A stretch of 6,659 bases of DNA from SIG440 sp045592585 (lineage in GTDB: Bacteria; Bacillota; Clostridia; Monoglobales; Monoglobaceae), in contig JAZNVB010000067.1 in the NCBI GenBank assembly GCA_045592585.1, positions 1 to 6,659 on the forward strand, written 5' to 3'. The position numbers and the translations under genes were made by a program. The notes under the pieces are model-generated. The model was not told where the DNA came from, searched no databases, and was given only the letters and a program-made list of their open reading frames with translations. Of this stretch, positions 1-5,338 are shown piece by piece. Position 1 is the first letter of the stretch. Each line of letters begins with the position of its first letter.

Positions 1-30
1 AAATATACCTGCGTTTTTCGATGTCTTTGT

Positions 31-82
31 CAGCGTGTCGACTTTATCGACACGCTGAGCGGTGTGCCGACGGCACACCGCT
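31..82. terminator. Two tandem perfect hairpins after the peptidase gene (possible terminator)
   Basis: Two perfect stem-loops lie back to back. The first has 11-bp arms CAGCGTGTCGA (31-41) and TCGACACGCTG (47-57) around CTTTA. The second has 11-bp arms AGCGGTGTGCC (58-68) and GGCACACCGCT (72-82) around GAC. They start 8 bp beyond the stop codon of the minus-strand peptidase gene, where a terminator is expected. On the minus strand, however, neither stem is followed by a clear U-tract. On the plus strand the second stem is followed by a T-rich stretch (82-102), so it would work better as a terminator for a gene entering from the left. A bidirectional terminator or a paired palindromic repeat are both possible. 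Confidence 0.55.
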
Positions 83-90
83 TTATATTA

Positions 91-1938
91 TTATATTTTT
101 TCTAAATATCCGTATTTTTCTAAAAACGCAAAGAAGGATAAATAATAATCAATCTTTTCATCGGATGTAGTGACAGAAAATACCGAATCGTATAACCTAA
201 TAGCATCCAGCACCGAGCGTTCAGGTGACAAAAGCGCCCATATAAGCTCAGGAACATCAGGCCAGGAGACACGTTCGCAGGCAGGAATCTTTGCTTGCGA
301 GAATGGTATGCCCTTGGATTTAATGGAGTAGGACAAATCCTTTGCTCTTTTTTCAGCTTCGGTCAATTCTCTTTCAGGAAGTATATCACGGAATCTATCT
401 GCCCAATGGCAGGGAAGCACGGGCTTCACAATGTCCGGATAAAAACGATTAAATGATTCCATTCTTCCAAGGTAATATATTTCAGCGGTTTCATTTTTCC
501 AGACTGCATCCTGCTTTGAAAGTTCTCCTGCGGCGGCACGTCCTGCAACAAAGTTTTTCTGTGTTTCAAGCCATTGCGCTGCCGTTTTTTCAAGCTTGTC
601 TGCCAATTTTATAAATTGTTCTTTGCTTGCACATATCATAATCGCAGTATATGCCGCAAGCATAGGAACAAGCCTTGCTAATTTGTCATACTGAACGCCG
701 TCAAAAATCGGTGCACTGCAGTGATGATAATCGCTTCTTTTGTTGCTTCGTGCGCCCACACACCAGTTTGTAGGAATATCAATCGTTTTTTCACCCATCC
801 AGCAGTCATCTGATAATGTTCCGGGTCTTAATTTCCAATAAATATCAGGGCAAAAAACATTCATCAGTTCATTAAACAGCATATCTCCGAAGAAGGGCAG
901 TGATAGTGGGGTTTCAACAACAGAAAACATATCTGCGCCCAGACAGGTCATTGAATCAATGCTTGCGGCAGCCAGAATTTTTTTGTGGTGATTTGCAAAG
1001 AAAGCTGCAAAGCCGTAGCGTTCCATAGAAAAAATCAATCTCAAGGTTTTTTCGGGTTGGGGCAATATTCCATCGTCTATAAGCTTTTTAAGCATAATTG
1101 CTACTTCAACACCAACGCCAAAGCCCTGACTGTCGTCCGAATGAAACGGTTCATACAGATGTCCCAAAAGTGCAAATTCATCCTGAGATTTGCCGGGGAT
1201 TGTTGCAGTTACTGTATAAATTTCACCGTCATAAATCTTTGTATTCATTTCTCCATGCAAAACGACCTTGCCTTTTGTAAGTAAGTTAAGCAATTGCACA
1301 CCTTTTTGGGGGGTAACACAAAACACAGGAACAACAGGGTCCTCTTTAAGATGATACCAGCCAATGTGTCCGTGGCCGTTTGTCCAGGTTGGAGTTGCGG
1401 GTTCGTGCTCTGTTGTTTCAAAGGCAGAAAAAACTATACCTGCGCATCCTGCTTTTGCCAATGTGTTATAAAGTGGGTGCTGTGCAGGAAGGTATCCGCG
1501 ATGAAAAACATATTTGCCCCTGCAATCAGGATTTTCAGAATCTAAATCTGCGTAGTCTACAAGTTCAGCCGTGATGCCGCCTTCAGGTGTAGGTGCAGAG
1601 TATTCTGATACATAAATAGTATCAATATCGGTATCGGCTATTGTTTCACTAAGCGGCTCAACAATTTCAAGGGTAGAACGGCCACAAAGGTCCCATGCCT
1701 GAGGCATAATAAAATCATAAGAAGCTGTTTCTCCGTCTGCTTTGTGGGAAATACGTCTTACATCTGAAAAACCTGCTTCTTCCAAAGTTTTTCTGCACCA
1801 CTCGGTAGATTCGCGGAAGGTATTATATCCACGTGGCTTTTCGAGGTTATAAAGAGTTTCTATATTTTTTCTTATACGTTCATTAGAATACAGTGAGCAA
1901 AGCTTGCTGTAAAATTCAGGGTTAAAAAAGAATTCCAT
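91..1938 (-). CDS. M28-type metallopeptidase-like protein with PA-like insert
   Basis: This 615-aa protein resembles cytoplasmic M28/DUF4910-like zinc aminopeptidases, which remove N-terminal residues from peptides or cleave related amide bonds using two metal ions. Candidate metal-site residues appear in family order: H260 in GHLYEP, D268/D269 in HSDDSQG, E306 in FSMERYG, D328 in ASIDSM, and H405/H406 in SDYHHCSAP. Residues ~120-225 (ELVDYADL, KYVFHRGY, KAGCAGIVF) look like a protease-associated (PA) domain inserted before the catalytic half. The tail (~563-615, IWALLSPERSVLDAI to EKYGYLEKI) resembles the winged-helix-like module ending some members. There is no signal peptide or membrane segment. 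The ATG is supported by AAAGGAGG eight bases upstream. It is the second gene of an operon with the hydrolase-like gene. The metal motifs are divergent (HLYEP rather than HLCHP or HxD), so activity and substrate are uncertain. The fold is confident; the reaction is inferred. Confidence 0.78.
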   Translation of the reverse strand: MEFFFNPEFYSKLCSLYSNERIRKNIETLYNLEKPRGYNTFRESTEWCRKTLEEAGFSDVRRISHKADGETASYDFIMPQAWDLCGRSTLEIVEPLSETIADTDIDTIYVSEYSAPTPEGGITAELVDYADLDSENPDCRGKYVFHRGYLPAQHPLYNTLAKAGCAGIVFSAFETTEHEPATPTWTNGHGHIGWYHLKEDPVVPVFCVTPQKGVQLLNLLTKGKVVLHGEMNTKIYDGEIYTVTATIPGKSQDEFALLGHLYEPFHSDDSQGFGVGVEVAIMLKKLIDDGILPQPEKTLRLIFSMERYGFAAFFANHHKKILAAASIDSMTCLGADMFSVVETPLSLPFFGDMLFNELMNVFCPDIYWKLRPGTLSDDCWMGEKTIDIPTNWCVGARSNKRSDYHHCSAPIFDGVQYDKLARLVPMLAAYTAIMICASKEQFIKLADKLEKTAAQWLETQKNFVAGRAAAGELSKQDAVWKNETAEIYYLGRMESFNRFYPDIVKPVLPCHWADRFRDILPERELTEAEKRAKDLSYSIKSKGIPFSQAKIPACERVSWPDVPELIWALLSPERSVLDAIRLYDSVFSVTTSDEKIDYYLSFFAFLEKYGYLEKI

Positions 1939-1945
1939 AATTTTT

Positions 1946-1955
1946 ACCTCCTTTT
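1946..1955 (-). promoter_or_regulatory. Strong ribosome binding site of the peptidase gene
   Basis: On the minus strand the 19-bp gap between the two operon genes reads AAAAGGAGGT, with GGAGG eight bases before the ATG at 1938. It fixes the peptidase start. There is no room for a promoter here, so the gene depends on transcription from upstream of the hydrolase gene. Confidence 0.9.
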
Positions 1956-1957
1956 AA

Positions 1958-4063
1958 TTAATTTGCTAATTGCTTTCTGAAAAGTGTAATACGTTCATTA
2001 AGCTCATAATCAAGCTGACGCAGCTTCCACTGAAGAGCTTTTTCGTCGGTTGTATATTCCATACTTGGCTCCCAGCCAAGACGTGAATCCACCTGAACAA
2101 GAGGTATGGTTGCCTCAACATTTGACTTTTCGTTGAGCAGAATTTCTTCAATGCCGTCGATGAGTTCCTTTGCTTCTTCACGGGTTGATGCGATGTCAAG
2201 CTTGGTCTTGAGTATAAAGTGATGCTTTACATTGAGAACAGTAAGTGTTGTGCGATACATAAACCAACCAAGATTAATCAGGCGCTGAAGTGCATCGTTG
2301 GGATTCTTGATTGTTTCAAGAACATTGATACCATCAAGCAGCATATCACGCAAGATTGCAAATTCTTTAAGGTGTGCCTGCATTCTGATACCGTGAAGTG
2401 ACATATAATCCTTGTGATAATCGGGTCTGTATGTTGAGTAGTATATGCCTTTATGTACTGCATAATCACAGGGTGGATATATACCGTTGTGGTCGTTGGG
2501 AACATACCAGTTGTCATAAGTCCACAGGGGGTAGGAGGGTCCAACACGGAATGCACCGTACTGGTCTTCGTTGGTGGCAACGAAGTGTGTTATTGCCTCG
2601 CTCCAGATATGCATTGCTTTGTCGATAGTTTCAAAGTTTTCCTCGCCGTAATCACGAACAAGAATGTCACGAAGAATTTCGGTGGGTTCTTTGCCGTTGG
2701 TGAAGAACATCTGTTTTTCAAGGTCGGTGATAAAGGAGGGGTGGAAGCCGTAATGGATGTTTTCGTTAACACCGCAAAGCCCCCATTCTTTGTTTGCGTC
2801 AAGAAGGTTCTGATATCTCTTTGTCCATTGATAAGGCATTGGTTCATAAGGTACAACACCAAAATCCCAGGTTCTGCCCGACATCTGTCCGTTTACATAA
2901 AGGCGGACATTCTTTTTCTTTGCGGCGATGGCTTCGCTTTTAAAGTATTCACTTGGCCCGGTGTATGAAAGTGAATAGTCTGAAACCTGTTCCTTGACAT
3001 CACCTATATTAACACGGCCGAATATATCCCAGCTTGGGCAAAAGCTAATGCCTTCGGGAAGGTTTTCAATCAGCTCAATACGGTATTTTTCGTCAACATA
3101 TCCCCAGTTGTATGAACCAAAAACAATGTCGGCATCGGGGCGGTGCTTGAAAATGGCTTTTTTGATAACTTCAATCCATGCAGGGTAGTCATAGCAGGGC
3201 CACCATCCGGGATTGGGTTTGGTCTTGGGAATACCGTCTTTAACCGCACGTTCTTCGGGGGTAAGGGCGTGGGGGTCGTGACTGTAAAATCTTGCAGCCT
3301 CACCGCTTAATGAAATACCCTTAAGTTTTGGACATTTAGAAAACATCTTGCCGTACAGTTCGTCATAATACTCGTACGCACCCGGGTCGTCGGGGTGCTT
3401 TGAATGATGTATGTATGATTCAAGATAAACATCAATTCCGTATTTTTCGGCTCTGTCACAAAGAAGAGGCAAGTCATAATGCGCACCAAAACGGTCTTTT
3501 TCCATATCTATTGCCCATACCGAAATACAGTCCATACCATAGTGGGCAATAAGCGACAGCATTTCATCGGTGTATGCCATAAAGCCAAGGGGCGATTGGG
3601 TAAAACGTCTTTCAAATACTGCTCTTCTCTTAATTACACCAATTTCAAGATAAGGGGCTTTGCAGATATTCATTATATCTTCAAGTCCGTAAAGTGCCTG
3701 AGCAATGCCCTTGTCGTGCCATCCTTCAATCAAAACACCGTCGGCTTTTGTGGTAATGCGATAGCCCATATAACCGCTTGCATCTTCAATATCTGTGTTG
3801 ATTGCAAGGATAATCGGGAAACAACCGTCAACTGCCTTTGGCGATACCATTGCACCTGTATTCATAGATACATTCATATAATCTGCAAAGTCGTTTGCAG
3901 CGGTGATGATAACCGCATTTGCGTTATCGGGAAGAACAATGCAGATGCCGTCTGCCAATGATACTTCATTTGCCTTTGGTTCAAGGCTTAAATCACGGCG
4001 GTTTGGTTTGTGCACCTGCATAAGTTCTTTTCTGAAATCATAATTTTTTTCGGGTTTCAGCAT
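1958..4063 (-). CDS. Putative GH20/GH67-like glycoside hydrolase
   Basis: The protein is about 701 aa from the ATG at 4063. Residues ~38-140 look like the small alpha/beta domain preceding the barrel in GH20, GH67 and GH115 enzymes; its hallmark is YRITTKADGVLIEGW followed by GIAQALYGLEDIM (~101-131), where such proteins have a substrate-domain loop and helix. A probable TIM barrel follows (~145-450), with strand-like segments GISLSGEAARFYS (~249-261, acidic E255), IVFGSYNWGY and CGVNENIHYGFHP (E434). A helical tail continues to the C-terminus. Acidic residues in the barrel are candidate catalysts, but none can be assigned. There is no signal peptide, so it probably acts on imported oligosaccharide or glycoconjugate. 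The ATG at 4063 is chosen for weak AAGG/TGGA signals upstream; ATG 4075 and TTG 4099 are in frame, and TTG has no ribosome site. First gene of the operon. The exact family and substrate are not recognised; an inactive or non-glycosidase homologue is possible. Confidence 0.72.
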   Translation of the reverse strand: MLKPEKNYDFRKELMQVHKPNRRDLSLEPKANEVSLADGICIVLPDNANAVIITAANDFADYMNVSMNTGAMVSPKAVDGCFPIILAINTDIEDASGYMGYRITTKADGVLIEGWHDKGIAQALYGLEDIMNICKAPYLEIGVIKRRAVFERRFTQSPLGFMAYTDEMLSLIAHYGMDCISVWAIDMEKDRFGAHYDLPLLCDRAEKYGIDVYLESYIHHSKHPDDPGAYEYYDELYGKMFSKCPKLKGISLSGEAARFYSHDPHALTPEERAVKDGIPKTKPNPGWWPCYDYPAWIEVIKKAIFKHRPDADIVFGSYNWGYVDEKYRIELIENLPEGISFCPSWDIFGRVNIGDVKEQVSDYSLSYTGPSEYFKSEAIAAKKKNVRLYVNGQMSGRTWDFGVVPYEPMPYQWTKRYQNLLDANKEWGLCGVNENIHYGFHPSFITDLEKQMFFTNGKEPTEILRDILVRDYGEENFETIDKAMHIWSEAITHFVATNEDQYGAFRVGPSYPLWTYDNWYVPNDHNGIYPPCDYAVHKGIYYSTYRPDYHKDYMSLHGIRMQAHLKEFAILRDMLLDGINVLETIKNPNDALQRLINLGWFMYRTTLTVLNVKHHFILKTKLDIASTREEAKELIDGIEEILLNEKSNVEATIPLVQVDSRLGWEPSMEYTTDEKALQWKLRQLDYELNERITLFRKQLAN

Positions 4064-4156
4064 AATAATTTCCATAGCCTTTCTGCCCGCAAATAGCAAT
4101 TAAAAATATACACATATCTTATCGCGGGCAGATAAGGCGTGTAATGGAAATTATGC
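4060..4156. repeat. Imperfect inverted repeat around the hydrolase start region
   Basis: The minus strand reading down from 4090 (GCGGGCAGA, AAGGC, TATGGAAATT, ATTATGC) reappears on the plus strand from 4124 to 4156 as GCGGGCAGA, t, AAGGC, gtg, TAATGGAAATT, ATGC. The arms are about 31 and 33 bases, match with small gaps, and are separated by 33 AT-rich bases (4091-4123). The left arm covers both candidate ATG codons of the hydrolase gene. A smaller hairpin, CTTATC (4118-4123) and GATAAG (4131-4136), overlaps the right arm. It may be a template-switch inversion, a mobile palindrome or a pair of regulator sites. Confidence 0.7.
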
Positions 4157-4212
4157 ACATCGCCGTTTTGCGCCTCTCAGGCACAAAAACTCGGCGGTGC
4201 AATAAAATCCAT
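4144..4212. repeat. Long imperfect hairpin in the divergent intergenic region
   Basis: Outer arms ATGGA (4144-4148) and TCCAT (4208-4212) enclose a compact stem from 4155 to 4200: GCAC/GTGC, a two-base bulge, CGCCG/CGGCG, a three-base bulge, TTTTG/CAAAA, one C-A mismatch, then GCCT/AGGC around a CTC loop. That gives 18 core base pairs. It is far more GC-rich than the surrounding spacer. No T-tract follows on either strand, so it is not a standard terminator. A dispersed palindromic repeat or a structured RNA leader of the minus-strand operon fits better. Confidence 0.7.
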
Positions 4213-4237
4213 CAGAGTTATTAACGTGATTTGTCAC
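4151..4237 (-). CDS. Possible 28-aa small ORF or leader peptide upstream of the hydrolase
   Basis: On the minus strand a GTG at 4237 opens a 28-codon frame ending at TAA (4151-4153). The peptide begins MTNHVNNS and ends GAKRRCA. AAAGGAG lies eight bases upstream (4246-4252), a better ribosome site than that of the hydrolase gene. The start codon and part of the ribosome site fall in the right arm of the perfect palindrome 4215-4248, so an RNA from this strand could hide them. The rest of the frame runs through the long hairpin, so apparent coding could be a by-product of palindromic DNA. No known peptide is recognised. If translated it would be a cysteine- and arginine-containing leader peptide in the operon's 5' region. 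Confidence 0.25.
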   Translation of the reverse strand: MTNHVNNSDGFYCTAEFLCLRGAKRRCA

Positions 4238-4248
4238 GTTAATAACTC
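4215..4248. repeat. Perfect 15-bp palindrome with 4-base loop
   Basis: GAGTTATTAACGTGA (4215-4229) is exactly complementary to TCACGTTAATAACTC (4234-4248) across a TTTG loop. It sits 15 bp before the -35 box of the plus-strand regulator promoter. It could be an operator or, transcribed on the minus strand, an RNA stem that masks the ribosome site and GTG of the small ORF at 4151-4237. Neither side has a convincing T-tract, so a terminator role is less likely. Confidence 0.75.
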
Positions 4249-4263
4249 CTTTAATAAATATTG

Positions 4264-4293
4264 TTGACAAATAAATTATACATCTGCTATAAT
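4264..4293 (+). promoter_or_regulatory. Consensus sigma-A promoter of the AraC-type regulator
   Basis: A perfect -35 box TTGACA (4264-4269) is followed after 18 bp by a perfect -10 box TATAAT (4288-4293), with TGC before it forming an extended -10. Transcription should start near 4300, giving a leader of roughly 45-50 bases before the ATG at 4348. On the opposite strand a TATAAT (4280 down to 4275) lies within this spacer with only a weak -35, so the divergent operon's promoter may overlap this one. Confidence 0.8.
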
Positions 4294-4338
4294 CCAAATA
4301 AAATATAAATAATTATCTTAAAGTTGTCAAAAATTAGC

Positions 4339-4342
4339 GAGG
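4339..4342 (+). promoter_or_regulatory. Ribosome binding site that decides the regulator start
   Basis: GAGG lies five bases before the ATG at 4348. The upstream in-frame TTG at 4324 has no ribosome site, so the ATG is preferred. Confidence 0.7.
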
Positions 4343-4347
4343 TTGGT

Positions 4348-5187
4348 ATGGATAGTTTAAATAATCTTTTTGCATCAAATTTAAATGCTATCTGTCATGC
4401 TGGCGGATTTTTTTCAATAAACACAGGTGCGGAATGGAAGCTGACTTCTGATTTTTTCGGGCAGAACAAGTTCTATTATATAAAAGATGGAGGCTGCAAA
4501 ATAACAATCAGAGGAAAAGAGTATGAAGGAATTCCCGGCAGATGGTTTTTTATTCCGGCATGCACACCGCATTCTTATGCTAATGATACAACAAAACCCT
4601 TCAGTAAATTTTGGATACATTTTGATATGTATCCTGATAACAGTGTGCTTTTTGGAAATATGAATATGCCGTATTATATAGATGTTAAACAAACCGCAAA
4701 GATTGACAAGTTGTTCAGGATAGTAACGGCAAAGTCCGATGATGTTAAGGCGGCAGATATGTTTTACAGAAAAGCAGCTCTTTTGCGCCTTATCGGCGAG
4801 TATATAGAAATGGCATCACCTGAAACGGAGATGGATGGTTCATACGATGATGACATAAGTCAGGTGGTAAAGTTTGTTAATGAAAACATTGAACAAAATA
4901 TAAAGCTGGAGGAGCTAGCCGGGGTGTGCCATTTGCATCCTACGCATTTTATAAGAGCTTTTAAAAAGAAAACAGGCGAAACACCGTTATATTTTGTTCA
5001 AAGACGAAAAATTGAAACAGCAAAAAGACTTATAGAAGAAACAGAACTGCCGCTTGGTGAAATTATGAGCAGGGTAGGTTTTGTTGATGCGGCACAGTTT
5101 GCCAAAAAATTCAAGCGATTTTACGGACATTCACCAAGAGATTATCGCAGGAATATACGGGAAATGAACAAGAAATTTAAAAAATAG
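4348..5187 (+). CDS. AraC-family transcriptional regulator with cupin sensor domain
   Basis: The 279-aa protein has the standard two-part AraC design. Residues ~28-100 form a cupin-like ligand-binding domain: FYYIKDGGCKITIRGKEYE, then GRWFFIPACTPHSY, where the IP..TPH pattern is typical of sugar-sensing AraC proteins, and FWIHFD. Residues ~169-268 form the DNA-binding domain with two helix-turn-helix units: KLEELAGVCHLHPTHFIRAF (~186-205) and PLGEIMSRVGFVDAAQFAKKF (~235-255), closed by the signature YGHSPRDYRR (~259-268). It probably activates transcription on binding a small ligand, likely a carbohydrate. It is transcribed divergently from the hydrolase-peptidase operon from a consensus promoter, and that operon is its most likely target. 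The basic tail (NKKFKK) ends just before TAG. The ligand cannot be read from sequence. Confidence 0.93.
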   Translation: MDSLNNLFASNLNAICHAGGFFSINTGAEWKLTSDFFGQNKFYYIKDGGCKITIRGKEYEGIPGRWFFIPACTPHSYANDTTKPFSKFWIHFDMYPDNSVLFGNMNMPYYIDVKQTAKIDKLFRIVTAKSDDVKAADMFYRKAALLRLIGEYIEMASPETEMDGSYDDDISQVVKFVNENIEQNIKLEELAGVCHLHPTHFIRAFKKKTGETPLYFVQRRKIETAKRLIEETELPLGEIMSRVGFVDAAQFAKKFKRFYGHSPRDYRRNIREMNKKFKK

Positions 5188-5276
5188 TTATTTGTCAGAT
5201 TTTACAGTTACAGCTTGATTGAAAAAAACTAAATTGGAAAATTTGCATATAATTTAAGAAAATTTTCGTAGAACTA

Positions 5277-5305
5277 TTGCAAAAAGTGTAAAAAAGTGTT
5301 AAAAT
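5277..5305 (+). promoter_or_regulatory. Promoter of glutamate dehydrogenase with 10-bp phased repeats in the spacer
   Basis: TTGCAA (5277-5282) and TAAAAT (5300-5305) are separated by exactly 17 bp, in the 151-bp gap after the regulator gene. The region from 5281 consists of two near-identical 10-mers, AAAAAGTGTA and AAAAAGTGTT, followed by a degenerate third, AAAATTGTAC. Transcription should begin near 5312, leaving a short leader before the ATG at 5339. No clear terminator separates the regulator gene from this promoter, so read-through is possible. Confidence 0.65.
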
Positions 5306-5324
5306 TGTACCATTATTTTTATTT

Positions 5325-5330
5325 AGGGGG
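5325..5330 (+). promoter_or_regulatory. Ribosome binding site of glutamate dehydrogenase
   Basis: AGGGGG lies eight bases before the ATG at 5339, the first in-frame ATG of the gene, and supports that start. Confidence 0.8.
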
Positions 5331-5338
5331 AAATATTT

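Noticed and set aside
2453..2968. 171-aa plus-strand open frame inside the hydrolase gene
   Set aside because: It lies antisense to a clear coding sequence, has low-complexity V/F/C-rich composition and no ribosome site or recognisable domain.
3479..3961. 160-aa plus-strand open frame inside the hydrolase gene
   Set aside because: Antisense shadow of the hydrolase frame with Cys/His/Ile-rich composition and no domain.
4064..4099. N-terminal extension of the hydrolase to a TTG at 4099
   Set aside because: The TTG has no ribosome site, and the extra residues are encoded inside the inverted-repeat arm. An ATG at 4063 or 4075 is more likely.
4144..4224. 26-codon plus-strand ORF through the long hairpin, with AAGG six bases upstream
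   Set aside because: It lies upstream of the only good plus-strand promoter and entirely within palindromic DNA, so its open frame is probably incidental. It is a weaker candidate than the minus-strand ORF.
4324..4347. N-terminal extension of the AraC regulator to a TTG at 4324
   Set aside because: No ribosome site precedes it, while ATG 4348 has GAGG at good spacing.
5237..5267. Inverted repeat GAAAATTT / AAATTTTC after the regulator as a terminator
   Set aside because: The 8-bp stem is mostly A/T with a 15-base loop and no following T-tract, so it would be too weak.
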